DNA of 64,000 nt from Spinacia oleracea (Eukaryota; Streptophyta; Magnoliopsida; Caryophyllales; Amaranthaceae). The position numbers and the translations under genes were made by a program. The notes under the pieces were generated by a model, which saw only the letters and a list, made by a program, of their open reading frames with translations, did not search any database and had not been told where the DNA came from. Below are positions 22,066 through 34,838 of the stretch, one piece after another. The stretch covers positions 806,001 to 870,000 of the forward strand of contig NC_079491.1 of assembly GCF_020520425.1 (NCBI RefSeq), given 5' to 3'. Each line of letters opens with the position of its first letter. The stretch's first letter is position 1.

Positions 22066-24884
22066 AAAGTACCTAACTTACACTAATCTAGGGTTAAATT
22101 TAGTACTCGTATGTTTTAACCATGCACTTGTTAAATTGATATGTTAATCATAATGTCTCGTGAGTATTTTATTTGAAATATTCCCGATCATATTACCGTT
22201 AAAGTAAATGTCAACTAATTTAGTTGGTAAAATTTTGAGTGGGTGTTACTCAAGACATGAGATCCAACCCCGTTTATATCATTTGTCAACTTGTCATTTG
22301 TGACTCTCTTTACACCAAAACGATCGACATGCTCTACAATATCTAAATAGATCAGAGTAATTAATACTTAATTAATTAGTTTGTTTGGAAGAGGGTGTTT
22401 AATCATAATAAAGTGGATGAGCCTTAAATTAGAGAACGGAGAAGAAGGAAGACACGAGTAGAAGCTAGACAACGTAACTTTGGGCATCTAGAAGATTGAC
22501 TTCACTAATTGACTTAATCTAATATTTGACTAGAAAAATTAAATGTAATTGTTACTCAACAACGTACAACATGATCTTGGTTAATCCTTTTAATTCCTTT
22601 CTATACTATTAGTCTAATTTCGACGACAATGAGTCACCAATCTTTAATTTGTTATACCAATTGATATATAGGTAGCCACATGTACTAGATATTTCTTTAA
22701 TTGCCAAGTCGGAAGTTATGGGGACAATTTTAAAAAAAATATTAAAAAAAAAACAAAAAAAAAAGTTATGCTTTTGTCTTTTAGGATGGGATCAAGGTTA
22801 TAAGAGTTTATAATATTGTCACAAATAAAGGTGGGTATGATTGTGGGAATAGACAAATTAATAATCTACTGTATGTATTATTTGCTTAATTAACGCAATG
22901 CCCATCACATTAATTGTCACAAATTTTAATTTGGGATTCAATGAATAGAATCCATTGTTCCATTATTAATTAATTAATTGTCACATACCCTACGATTTCT
23001 CGTGACATAAGATATTGATTTGGCTAGAAAGTAGGAACCATTCTAATGTTAAGCCAAACTAACTTACTAAAGATATGTTTGTATTTGGGCTTTAAATTGT
23101 GATCTTAGATAGAGATAATGGACTAATAAGACTAGCTAGGTTAAAAAGTAACAGAGAGAGGAACAAAGGACAAATGGTGTGGACGAGATTCAATTCCCGA
23201 TTTTTGTACCATCCCCTCAATACTTTACCAACTAAGTTAGTTGACATCAGTAAATATAGTACGGAGTACGACGTATTTGAGTAAAAAAGATTGTGTTCAA
23301 GGTGGAATATACCAATAATGAGTAATTGAGTAGTAATGTAGTATGACATGGGCGTAATGATGGTAGATCTAGGATTTTAAAGTCAGGGTATCTGTCGATT
23401 AGCAAAATTATAATGTATAGCGAGAAAAATAACAACTAGATTATATATTTTTTTTTTTTTTTTTTCTGTTTTTTTACTCCGTATTTATTTGGAGCGTCGG
23501 CTCGGCACCATCCATGATCTAGTGTGGCTTCAAGTTCAACTGCATGAACATCTATAATAATGAATTAGATTTGTGAAACGATGATAGTATTAAGACAAGT
23601 TTACAATGATACGAGTATTGTGTATTATTGGCAAAGAAAGAAAAAACAAAAAAGATAGCGTAAAAAATTCGACAATTTTAGAATTCATACAACAAATCAG
23701 GCTAAAGAATCCAACCATACTGCGGTCCAACGCCTAAGTGAAATAGGTAGGGACGTAATTGTTTCATATAATCATCAATCATTTTCTTTGGAATTTGGAT
23801 TACGACTTTTATGGATTATATATGCCAAATCTTGTTTAGATCCATGATGCATCAGCCATCACGGCCTAATTTTGTAATTCGTCGGATTAAGTATAAGTTA
23901 AACAAAAATCAAACAAGAGGAATTTTGAGTCTAACCAAATTCTCAACTTGGTCTTCCCATAATTCTAAGCAATTAAAGGTAGGAGTAACTAAAAAAAAAT
24001 ATTTGTACTATAAATGAAGTACTTGACTCAATTGGTAAAACTATTACTAGTATTTTAGATTCTAGAGGTCTGGGGTCCGAATCTTATCAAGTGATGGTAT
24101 TAACTCGAATGCCTAGACAATTTCTTTGTCTGTCTTATTCTATTTTGAACATGTTCATGTTCCTCTTGCATGGTCAGAACTTTACCATTTTCCGCCCCCA
24201 CTATCTCCAAATTAAACCTAATCATATTGAACGCGATGCGAAGAATTGTAGAGTTCGGACATATTTTTAGTCTCATCCTCTGATCCAACCAAATTATGAT
24301 GTTTTTGGTTGTGTTTTGAGAAACTCAAAACTACAATTTAGTTATAAACTTGACTTGGGCCGCCTTTTGATTAGATCCACTCAAAATAATTGGATTTTGA
24401 CATGCTCGGCAAGTGGCAAGTCTTCCTCCCAAAGGGGAAACAACATAGGGTTGGGGATCCCGTTGAGCTATGATTAGGGTTTTTCTTCTTACCTTCTTTT
24501 AGAAATGTAATTGGGGGCTTGTGCATTATCGTTTTAATTCCATTTTTCTATTTTATAGAAAACTAATAACAAAATTTTGAAAGCCACAAAAAGTAGTACT
24601 ATGTAATACGATTTTTATAGATTTATAGACAAGAAAGATTTTAAGTTCATACTAATACACACAGTTTTTGGGTTTTATCAATAGTGGGTTACACAAGGTC
24701 AAGCCACAATTTATGTTTTCGGCCCATCCTGAAAAGCTCAATTGTGCTATATTGGGCCGATTTTTATTAGATTACAGGAAGAAATTTAGGACCTTAGCTA
24801 GTCCCGTTATTTGATCATCTCTATTCTCTAAACGGGGAACTGGAGACAAACATTGACATACGATGATACGACTATACTTGACTA
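22066..24884. other. Intergenic, no gene; possible SINE relics
   Basis: Two weak tRNA-like heads occur: about 22215-22330 (TAGTTGGTAAAA ... GAGATCCAACCCC) and about 24020-24130 (TGACTCAATTGGTAAAAC ... GGTCTGGGGTCCGAATCT). The second is the better one. Neither has a confirmed duplication. The rest is AT-rich with a poly-T run at 23448-23475. Short ORFs lack recognisable domains. Confidence 0.45.
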
Positions 24885-25210
24885 CTCCCTCCGTCCCTTA
24901 ATACTCGCACCGGTTTGACCGATACGGAGTTTAAGATATTTGAATTGACTTATTAATTTAATGGGTGTTAGTTGTTAGTGGGGGTATTTTTTAATATAGT
25001 TAGTGGGGAATGTGTAAAAGGTGGGGAGTGGTGAGTGAGAGTGTGAATTTTTAAATGATTTTTTGTAGGGAATAGGGGTGTAGGTGAGGTTAGTAAGTAA
25101 GTGTGAGAAACAATATAATATTGGTATAAATTTCCATTTATAGAAGCGATGCAAGTATTAAGGGACGGCCCGAAAAGAAAAGCGGTGCGAGTATTAAGGG
25201 ACGGAGGGAG
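24885..25210. mobile_element. Stowaway MITE (Tc1/mariner)
   Basis: CTCCCTCCGTCCCTTAATAC at the left and its inverse at the right are flanked by TA. It belongs to the same broad family as 11536-11862 but in the opposite internal orientation. Confidence 0.9.
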
Positions 25211-25592
25211 TACTTGAGTGAGTTGAGTTCCATGGGAGAATTTTCTACCGAGGCCATTCGGGATCCGATAAAATTTTAAATTATTAGTTTTATTAGATAA
25301 TATATATATAAAATGTTAAAACATAGACTTGCATCTAACAACAAGTCGAAGTTATAAACATTAGTCCTCGATCTTACTTTTTTGTGCCAAGATCCACCAC
25401 TGCTAGTTGAGTCCTGATCGAGGGATGTTTAATTTAAGATATCCTCTTCTTGTGACCGATTGCCCTAGATGAACCTATACGTGTATGCATTACTTCATTT
25501 TATTCCGTAATCTCAATTGTGCAACTTCCAATCTTCCATGCATGCATACCTATATTATATCATATCGATATCAAAAGGTCTTGTATGCATAA

Positions 25593-25879
25593 GGTGTACA
25601 ATAAATTTATTGTACACCAATATAACTTTTACCCAGTTTTCTCTAATTTTTACCCAATTTTCTCTAACTTTTATATTATTAACAAAAAGTTGATAGATAA
25701 ATATTTTAAAGGGCTAAATGATAAATTTGATACATTATTGGTGTTTTTGAAGAAATAATTTTTATTAAAATGAATTTTTTTTTTATTACTAAAAAATAGA
25801 TAAATTTTACATATACAAGGGTGACTTTTAAGCATTTTACGTTAACTTTAACTTCGGTGTACAATATTTATCGTACACC
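25593..25879. mobile_element. MITE whose two ends are each palindromes
   Basis: The left end is a perfect 26-bp palindrome (25593-25618, GGTGTACAATAAA and its mirror). The right end (25856-25879) is a near-palindrome of the same sequence. The AT-rich body includes tandem TTTTCTCTAATTTTTACCCA words. No TSD was settled. Confidence 0.6.
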
Positions 25880-27001
25880 CCATGTAAATAAGAATTTGTG
25901 ATCTCGCAAACTCTTCTTGGTATTGGTACGTTATGCATTAGTATTTAATATTTATGTATAGCTAGATTCATGGTCGATCTCCTATGTACAACATCTTGCA
26001 AACTCTTCTTGGTATGATACACATTAGTATTTGTATATAGCTAAATTCATGGTCAATTTCTTATGTACAACATGTTGTACCTTGCACAAGGTACCAGTAC
26101 GAGGGATTCATGTCGATCTCATGAATTTTAACTAAGTGCTAGCTTAGCTAGTACTAGTAGTATGGTAGAAGAGTTGGTTGTGAATTGTGATAGTAAGTAG
26201 CTAGTCAATACTCTATAATCTATCTAGTTGAGAATCGGTTGTCGACTTATTGATCATGGTTGTTGAGAAGTGGTTGCCGAATATGGCTAAGTTAGAGGTC
26301 TAAGTTATGTAAACTTGTTTTCTTTTATCTCAACATCCTATATATTTTTGTAGGACTATTCATTATTGCTAGCTAGCCGCCTGTTACGTGTACCATGTTA
26401 TTATTGTTGTGTAATATTACGGAGTATTTTGTAGTTTGAAAATTTGAAACCCTTTTTTCTAAACAACATTTATTTGTGATTGTGACCTTGTCTCCTTGAC
26501 ATGATTAAGTACATGCATCTAATTTAGAGGCTAATACATACATCTCATAATCTCATTGATCTCAAATTAGTTAAAATAATTAAAACAATATATTCCAATC
26601 AATAATAAATAATATGAATCATAATCTCATACATGAAGTATCCCTAATGTCACATTTCACACAAGATATATATATATAAAAAAAAAAAAATCAAAAATCG
26701 AAAAATTCCGAAATAGATCATTACCTATAACCTCCTAACAAATGTACCTAATTAAGACCTCCTGTTCATCAACACATAATATAATGAACATATACTAGGC
26801 TCCTACGCCAGATTCTATATCATATTGTTCATAAGGATCTGGTTTTTACGCGAATGCGTGAATTTTACCGAGTAATTATAGACGACCTTTAGGATAATTA
26901 AGAAACAAGAGAAATTAAAAGGAAGAAAAAAGAAGAAATAAAACAGATTGTAAAGAATAATGTATCACTTTACAAGCAAAAAAAAAGAATGATATTTTTT
27001 T
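25880..27001. other. Intergenic, no gene seen
   Basis: A short duplicated block (GCAAACTCTTCTTGGTAT) occurs at about 25907 and 25994. Otherwise AT-rich. It covers the region 3' of the UPB1-like gene. Confidence 0.5.
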
Positions 27002-27382
27002 TTACTCAAGATTTTGAGAATTTTCCATAACATCAACCATAATTTGCATGACCCTAACCCTCATTTGCAAGGAAATAATGTAGGAAGCTGTATCAGTGAA
27101 TAACCCATCCAACCCTTGATTATTATCCGACCCGACCCTGGTCGGAACCAGCCTTTGTAGGGTTTGAACCTTTTTCTCGATCCCATTTTCATCCCGTCGT
27201 CGAAAGATTGATCTCCTCCTCTTCATCAACACCTTTCTTGTTTTCCTTCTTCTTTGCCTTTGTACAACTTCTTCTATCCTTTCATTATCATTTGATGGAT
27301 TGCTTCTTCTAGTGGGAGTAGTAAACTTTTCCTTGTTATCTACAACCATGGTTTTCAAGTTAAGAGAATCAAAGAAAACCAT
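27002..27382 (-). CDS. UPB1: UPBEAT1-like atypical bHLH transcription factor, 126 aa
   Basis: Single exon. The C-terminal half reads KKVQTLQRLVPTR, then GLDGLFTDTASYIISLQMRV and RVMQIMVDVME. This is the helix-loop-helix of UPBEAT1, whose Arabidopsis form has KTLKELVPN ... GLDGLFRQTADYILALEMKV. The N-terminal half is basic (RQRRRKTRKVLMKRRRSIFRR, about residues 42-62) but lacks the His/Glu/Arg set needed for E-box contact, as expected for this class. In Arabidopsis, UPB1 represses peroxidase genes and sets the onset of root-cell differentiation through reactive oxygen balance. The protein is a little longer than the roughly 100-residue Arabidopsis form. ATG at 27380-27382 gives the longest form; Met12 (27347-27349) is an alternative start. 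The function is transferred by family. Confidence 0.85.
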   Translation of the reverse strand: MVFFDSLNLKTMVVDNKEKFTTPTRRSNPSNDNERIEEVVQRQRRRKTRKVLMKRRRSIFRRRDENGIEKKVQTLQRLVPTRVGSDNNQGLDGLFTDTASYIISLQMRVRVMQIMVDVMENSQNLE

Positions 27383-30300
27383 GCTAGCTTGAAATATATG
27401 TAGGTTTAATTAAAGAAAATCTTGTGTAATAAAAAGAATAAGAATTGAGAAGAAAAAAATAATGTATAGATTTTTTTTTTGAGAGCAAGCTAGCTAATTA
27501 CAATGAGAGCAACAAAGACCCCTTTTTATAAGTCATGAATTTGAGGAGAGATGAGTTGTTTGGCATTTGGCAATTAAGGATAAACATGGGATTATATAAT
27601 TTAATTAACTTAATTAAGGGAAAAAAAAGAAGAAAGAAGCTAGGACCCACCAAAATGAATTTTTTCATGGGTAATTCTCCAAAACTACAGGATAAATCAA
27701 TCAAAATATGCCATGTGTATATATTTGTAATGTTTTAACTCAATTACAAGCTTTACAATAAAACATTTATGGTTAATATAATGCGATTTTATTAGAAACA
27801 ACCGGTTGTATTATGCATAAGCTGGTGTTTATGTGTTTTGAATTTTGATTTATTTTTAAAAGTGTTGCTTTTGGGCATGTTCTCCTACTCTAAAGCACAT
27901 GCAACCACATGATATGAATTGAGCAACACCATCACCATACTTAAGCCATGCACCACGCCTCCCCCAAATCCTAATCTCATTTAGCTATTAGCAACCTCTA
28001 ATCCCATCAAAACACCCTGTATTATTCCTTTTCCCACCTCCAAATTCATTGCATTTTCCTTTTTAGGAAATTAAATTCTTCCAAAAATGATAATAATTAA
28101 TATTACTACTTCTATAATTAGTATGATGATTTTGGCCCGTTTTCCAGCTCAACAAGTTATGGCTATGGCATATAATTAGGCAAGCCTACTTTATAAAATT
28201 ACTCACATAAAAATATTGTACCAATTCTCTGCATGTTTCCATACAGGAAACCTCTTTAAACATTTTTTAAAATTGTCATAGATTAATTTTTTTATTAAAA
28301 TTAAATAAGCGTACGTCATAAATATAATTGGGTTTATATTTAATTTTTGGATAAGAGGGATTTGGTGAAAGATGATATTCTGACAAAAGTATTCGATCAT
28401 GAATCTGTTGTACTTTGGTATAATTTTATAAATTTTTGGTGCTAATTCGTTACAAAATCCATGCCTAATTATTCATGTCTTTCTTCTGTCTGGTTCAAAG
28501 CATTCCACGCATACGTACACCAAATATTGTTTCACATTTATATAATAATTTCTTTACTTAAAACACCCTTCCTTGAGTACCATTAGCCATTTGCTTTTTT
28601 GTACATCAAATTTTAATAATTAATAAAATTTGAAGGACAAATAATGTATAGTTTGTAGACGGATTATAACTAACTAAGCTAGCTGACATCAACAACCAAC
28701 ATCAACAATAAGGGGATGTTCTCTTCACCTTAATATAAATAGAATTTTAAGTCCAATAAGTTCATATATATATATGTTGCAATCAGGTCCTATCAAGTCA
28801 ATAAGTTTTGATCATGTTTTTTAAGTTGACTCACTCAAGTTTATTCTCTTGAAATTAGGTCTGATAGAGTTCAATAAGTTCTAATCAAATTTGATCAGGT
28901 TAATCAGTTTCAATAAGTTCAGATAAGTTTAGGTTTCTTCCAACGAATAGAACGCGACCTAATAGAACCCTTACTACTACTACTACTCACATGCATGTAG
29001 AATTGTAGATAAAGAGAATACTCTAATAATAATATTTTTAAAAGCTTAAAACTAGTAATTGAATAAAGAATATAGAATGGAGAATCTAAATCTTAAATTG
29101 AGGCTAATAATACGTGAAATATTTGGCATAAGTGGATTGTGTAATCGGAGTTTTGTTGAGCGGCGCCGCTAGCTTGTAGTATCGTAGTAGTAGAAAGGAG
29201 GTTACTTGCAAATCAATCTTTATTCTCAAAACAAAGAACCTGTTGCTTCAAGTCTCATGCATGAAAGATGAGATTCATTTAACCTATACTATCCAATTAA
29301 AGAACATGCATTCACATGTACCAATTTATCATCCACTTACTAATTACTATTATATATTTATATATATACCTAGGCATGCAAAATAGAAAACCCATGAACA
29401 TACATTATAGTCCCTGTTGTTATAACGGATGCAAAAGAAAGATTAAAAAAAGAGTAAATAAAGAACGCAGAGATTTAACGTGGTTCACTAACAACGTATT
29501 AGCTAGTCCACATGCAGATGGGAGGAAAGTTTTATTAATCTTGAGGAGTACAGATTACAGAATACAACTAGTTTATAACTTAGAGAGTTTATATAGTATT
29601 CTCTAGACAGATGCAGAAAGCCCCAGAAAATAGACCGATTCAAGGCATTATTCTAACAGTCCCAAATTCCCAATCATACTCCCATAAACCTAGCTAGCTT
29701 ATAAGTCTTGCGCGCCTCTACAAACTTCAGATAAAACATCTATATATCCGCATAGCGAGAAAAACTGATCTCAATCGATCTTTTCTAAGCCACAAACAAA
29801 GATTAAGGAAAACTACATTGAATACAAAGTTAAACTAACAGCTAACCGCTAGTTATTAAACAGGGTCTTTGTGATGTTAGGTCGGTCCATAGATGATCAA
29901 TGCACTCGCACATCAATCATATATTCATACATATATTCATACATACAAAGATTGAGTATATCGAGTATATATATACTCAATATATAATTGTGTAACAGAT
30001 TAATGCAATATTATGATTTAAATAGACATAAGGCCGGTCTTTCTAAACGGTAGAGGCGCACGATAATTATTTTGCTACATATTATCTAACACTTAGAAAC
30101 TTTACAGCTATTTGTAAAACTAATTTGTATATAAGGTCCATATTATACAAACACGTACTACTCTTAGGTTATTAAAAACACAAACGGCTATAAGGTTAAC
30201 ACGTAGATTATTCGATAATCGGATTAATTTAATTAGTATTGACGAATTAGGAAGAAAGTGGGTAGCTAGTAAAGTGTAATGTACCCTGCCTACCGTTCCA

Positions 30301-31145
30301 AGGTTGGTATATTTGAACTTAATTGGTAATATAAGATAATCATATAATCATATTACTAATTTCATATTATTTACTATTTTACTAATTAGGAAGCTATAAA
30401 CTTAAACACGATAGACATATATATAGGATGACGGCTATGCACATGGATGCCTCTAATTTTAAGGTACATACCCTTACATTTTATTCATACATATATTGTT
30501 TTCATTTGCCGTTCTTATTAATGCTTTCTATGTATAAACTATATCCACCCCAATTATTCAAATAAATCGATCTTCATTAAATTATATGATAATGTTTTTA
30601 TTATTTATTTTTTTATCAACCCGAAATGTAGGAGATGTCACATAGTCTGGCATATGCAAAGAAATATGTAAAGAACTAGAGTATTAACTTTATCCAATGT
30701 CAAAAAAAAAAAAAAAAAACTTTGTTTGTTGAGACCGACCTTTTGAGGAAAATGCACATGTTGTCCCGTATAGGAGAAGAGATGAGATGGAACAGTGGCG
30801 AATTTTGAACAGTTTTACGAGGGAGGCTGGTTGAAAAAAAATTAAGCAACATACTATGAAATTATACAATTGTACACAAATTTCACGGTGGACCGTAACT
30901 AAAAATACACTACAAAATTTTCCGACGGGGGCGGACCCACCCCTAGCATAACTAAGACCCGACCCTGATATGGGATAACAACTAATTTTAAAGTTTGAGG
31001 AGATACTCCTTCTACTTATTATCAATTGATTTTGGATGTAATTCATTTTAATTTGCAAGCTAATTGAGTAAATTAAACTATTGTCCTCCTTTTTGGATTG
31101 TCCAAAGCATCCCACATTTTCTTTAAATTTAACATTGTTCGTGAA
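27383..31145. other. Intergenic, no gene seen
   Basis: AT-rich. At about 29430-29640 there is a block containing AGATTTAACGTGGTTCACTA, a phrase I associate with dispersed plant repeats, but no element ends were found. A CAGTGGCGAATTT ... GGGGGCGGACCCACC stretch near 30793-30960 looks like a degraded miniature element. Small repeats occur at 28740-28960 (AATAAGTTC words) and 29925-29960. Confidence 0.45.
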
Positions 31146-31542
31146 TAGACCTGGTTAATGGACAGGGTAGTCCAATGGATATAGGGTTAGGGTCAAGTTA
31201 ATAGGGCTTTTATTGGGCAGGGCTCTTATTGGACAGGGCCTTTATTGGACAGAGTCATTATAGGGTCAAACTTATACTACAATTATTTTGAAAATTAAAA
31301 TAGTAATGATACAAAAAATTACGTGTATAGCTTCGTATTTACTTGTACTTGCACATTGGCTCTTTTGTTTTTCATTTTTCATTGCTCGTTTATTGACCCG
31401 CCCACTAATGACCCGCTATTGACCCGCGACCCGCTTTTGACCCGCCCATTATCGACCCGCTAAAAATGACCCTTTCAATACCCGATCGACCCTCTTTTGA
31501 CCCGCACCGACCCTGACCCGCCCCGCACGATAACCAGGTCTA
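31146..31542. mobile_element. hAT MITE with 8-bp TSD
   Basis: The left end TAGACCTGGTTAATGGACAG and inverted right end TAGACCTGGTTATCGTGCGG match. The 8-bp duplication TTCGTGAA (31138-31145, 31543-31550) is perfect. The right part is an array of GACCCGC words. A related relic lies near 55470-55690. Confidence 0.88.
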
Positions 31543-31593
31543 TTCGTGAATAAGGCATGGTTTAAGAAGGATGCATACAGTTAAATTCAACTT

Positions 31594-31791
31594 AGGCTAT
31601 ATTCTGTTCATCTTATTTCCACTTATTTCAAGAAAAATAAGTTCGATAAGTTTAATTAAGTCATGAAAAATAAGAGTTGACCAAGTATAATGTATAACTA
31701 AAATATGTTTTGATAAGTTCAGATAAGTTCAGTTAAGTTCAGATAAGTTCAGGAAAAATAAGTAAAAATCAGGTGAATAGAACGTACCCTT
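31594..31791. mobile_element. MITE of the ATAAGTTCAGATAAGTT family
   Basis: The left TTCTGTTCATCTTATTTCCA and inverted right TTCTATTCACCTGATTTTTA form the ends. The interior iterates AGATAAGTTCAG. Other copies lie at 39045-39276 (better preserved), about 35883-35980, 37280-37372 and 56395-56565. No TSD was settled. Confidence 0.6.
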
Positions 31792-32072
31792 AATCTTTAC
31801 AATTTGGTCGTAGACAGTTTAAACTTTACTCCGCACTAGGGATAACATGAATAGGCATTTAGACATATGATGATCGAGTCATGACCATTGAGACAGTTTT
31901 TTAACTAGCTAGTCAATAGTCATTATAATGAAATCCTATAAGGTGATAAATTAAAAGGGATTAAGTGATAACTAAGCAAATTAAAGGATTACAATAACAC
32001 ACAACAATTTTATTAAAATTATATATAGTTAGACAAACACAAGAGTCAAGACAACAAGCTTAGAATAAAGAA

Positions 32073-34001
32073 CGGATTTTTCATGAAATACCCCTTAATT
32101 TTCACGAAATTCACCAAATGCCCCTCAACTTTCAGAAATTCACCAAATGCCCCTCACCTTTAATATAATACCCAAACTACCCTTACTAATAACACGCCGT
32201 TAGTCCGCCGTTAGCCTACTTTTCTAATTCACCAAATGCCCCTACAATGTAACTTATTTCACCAAATACCCCTATTTTAAAATATAATTCACCAAATGCC
32301 CAAATGTAAAAATTACATTTTTAAAGCCCAACGGCTAGTTTTTGGGCATGTGTATGTCGGCCGAAAAGAAGGAACAGTCCTTGTCGGCTGGTGTTATGGG
32401 GGAGGAAATTGATGAAGCAGGTTCTCCGTGCTAATTTATTGGTGGTGTTTCTGTGATTTCTCCGGCTAACAATTGTCCATTGGTTGGGGTTGGGGTTTGG
32501 TTGGGGTTGGGTTCTCTCTCTCCATTTTTTTAAAGACAAGTGAGAGTCTTTTTATTATTAGATGCGAATACAACATTAGTTTACACCATAACTGAGCTTA
32601 ATCATAGTTTGGGGAAGTTGATGTCAAAAATTCGTAGCTCTAGCGACAACCACATGTCCATAATAGGACTAGACATCGAAAGACACTACTGTCAAGATGA
32701 CACCAAACACCAACTTGCTGAAAAAGTTGCCATAGTGAAGCTGTTTTTCTTCGACAATTGCTTGATTATCCAGTTGTTGCGGATTAATAAACCTATTTGT
32801 TCACTGGCTTAGTTCTTCCAAAGACAAGAGCTTACCTTTGTTGCTGTTAAAATGAACAACTGTCTTAAAGCGTTGAACAGAGATTATGGGATTCAATGCA
32901 GGAATGCTTTTGATTTGCGTGAATTGGTTGTAACTGTTAAACAGGATAAAAAACAGACCAATGAAAAGTTCAACATATTTGGATTGCAATATTTGACGAA
33001 TCTATTTACACCGGGTAAAGAATTGTTTTTGTACGTGCTTAAAGGTCCTGCAGCACCTCTAGGAAGTTGGGGTGCTACTATGTTGTCTTTACAACTAATT
33101 GAAGCAGCTACTCGTGATGCTTACTTGTGTTGCTTTGTTGCGTATTTCTCTTGTTAATTACTCCATATTTGGGAACTAAATTGCTTCCTCATGAAATTGT
33201 AATCAATCTAGCATTTCTGCTGCTAATATTTTCAGATGTGTCAGAAATAAAGTGTACTAAAAATATCAGCAACAGATTAAGCATATTCAACACACAAAAA
33301 AACATCATTTATCAAACTAGATTAAGCATATTCACCATTCAAAAACATCATAATGATCATATTCACCATTCAAAAATAACTTCATATAGTGACAGATATA
33401 CTGAAACAATATGTAGTATTGATCAAAAACATCATATTTAAGCATATTCGCCATTGTTGCTTGGATCACACTTGTAGTATACCCTTTGTGGAATGAGTGT
33501 TGTATCGGAGCTACGAATGACACATTTCCTCCCACGATAACAGATTTTATTTGGGACTCTAACATATGTGGACTCTTTATGTGTGGATGATGATTTTGAA
33601 TGATAACTCATGACACAAAATGAGATGAAACTACAACAAAACAATTTGGTGACTAAATAAACACTCAGAACAGGGTTATTTATACTAAAACAATAAGCTA
33701 CGGCTATTTTTCAATCCCAAAAAACTAGCCGTTGGGCTTTAAAAAGGTAATTTTTACATTTGGGCATTTGGTGAATTATATTTTAAAATAGGGGTATTTG
33801 GTGAAATAAGTTACAGTGTAGGGGCATTTGGTGAATTAGAAAAGTAGGCTAACGGCAGACTAACGGCGGACTAACGGCGCGTCATTAGTAAGGGTAGTTT
33901 GGGTATTATATTAAAGGTGAGGGGCATTTGGTGAATTTCTGAAAGTTGAGGGGCATTTGGTGAATTTCGTGAAAATTGAGGGGTATTTCATGAAAAATCC
34001 G
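32073..34001. mobile_element. Gene-carrying MULE (1.9 kb), long TIRs, 9-bp TSD
   Basis: Inverted repeats of about 270-280 bp (32073-32343, 33719-34001) start CGGATTTTTCATGAAATACC and contain repeated CACCAAATGCCCCT words. The 9-bp duplication AATAAAGAA lies at 32064-32072 and 34002-34010. The interior carries a decayed WRN-type exonuclease gene and no Mutator transposase. The first 17 bp of its ends are identical to those of the Pack-MULE at 19905-21413, so the two belong to related families. Confidence 0.9.
32540..33157 (+). pseudogene. Captured WRN-type 3'-5' exonuclease (DnaQ fold) gene, decayed
   Basis: One frame over 206 codons shows, in order, MSIIGLDIE (exonuclease motif I, DxE), VAIVKLFFFDNCLIIQLL (cf. 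VATLQLCxxxRCLIFQL), LTFVAVKMNNCLKALNRDYG (cf. FVGVGIxxDxxKLxxDYG), AFDLREL, and LSLQLIEAATRDAYLCCFVA (cf. LSxEQIxYAxxDAYxxxxI). These are hallmarks of plant Werner-exonuclease-like proteins. An in-frame stop lies at 32810-32812. No ATG opens the homologous region (the first in-frame ATG is 32621), the motif II Asp appears to be Asn, and the motif III Tyr appears to be Ala. The gene lies between the MULE's inverted repeats and was presumably captured from the host, then decayed. Confidence 0.75.
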
Positions 34002-34631
34002 AATAAAGAATGAAACATAGAATGAACAAAGGGGGGCTCCACAAATTATGCGGCAAAAAAAGTAAATAGTTTTTTATGTTTAAAAATGGTAGCCGTTTAT
34101 GGGACAAATTAAGATAATACTCCAACACCAATAGCATGCTTTCACTAATGTTGGTTCGTTGCAAAATTGAAAAAGGGAGGATTTCGATGAAGTTTCTTGA
34201 AAGATTTCTATGATTAAATTCTTTTGATGTGGACATGCCAATTAATACTAATGGAGAATCATCAAAATCTTATGTATATGGTTGGAAACCCATGTTCTTC
34301 ATGTGATTCTTCTATTACAACAACTTGTCACCCCATGTTCTTTTTTCCTTTGATCATCTTTTCTTCCTATTTCAAACATGCTCTTCATCTATGCAAAATG
34401 CATGACTAATCAAGCCAAACATGTCATTTGTCGGTCCGTTCTATATTACTCGCCTCGAAATTTAATATAAGACAATTAAAAGGGTTGAAATTATGCACTC
34501 CATATGTACGTAGTATATGTGGTTAATGTTGTCGAAACCTGTTATTTGTCGATCTGTTCTATATTACTCGCTCCATTGTATCAAAGATATACATAGTACT
34601 AATAGTCTAATATAGTTTACACTTCATAATT

Positions 34632-34819
34632 TTGTTGGCTCTACAACGAGGAGTTCCCACCGCCTTCAGCGAGTGGACTAATCTCCTGCGGGAGTTTGCA
34701 TGGGTACCTCGATGGGCAACATCTCTCCCAGTTGAGATTTTTTCCATTCACAGGCTCGAATCTGAGACCTTGGTTAAGGAGCAAGAAAACCTTAACCACT
34801 CATGCCAACCTCAATTGGT
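34632..34819 (-). mobile_element. tRNA-derived SINE with 19-bp TSD
   Basis: Read on the minus strand: GTTGGCATGAGTGGTTAAGG (box A), GTCTCAGATTCGAGCC (box B), a body with CTCAACTGGGAGAGATG, and end CTCCTCGTTGTAG. A perfect 19-bp duplication TAGTTTACACTTCATAATT flanks it (34613-34631, 34820-34838). It resembles the Au/AmaS-type plant SINEs. The small ORF read across it is meaningless. Confidence 0.9.
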
Positions 34820-34838
34820 TAGTTTACACTTCATAATT

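Noticed and set aside
29316-29606. 96-codon ORF containing a dispersed-repeat phrase
   Set aside because: Sequence such as AGATTTAACGTGGTTCAC recurs in plant repeats in my recollection; no element ends or protein domain could be shown here.
30690-31115. 141-codon minus ORF
   Set aside because: It begins in a poly-A tract and crosses degraded miniature-element sequence; no domain.
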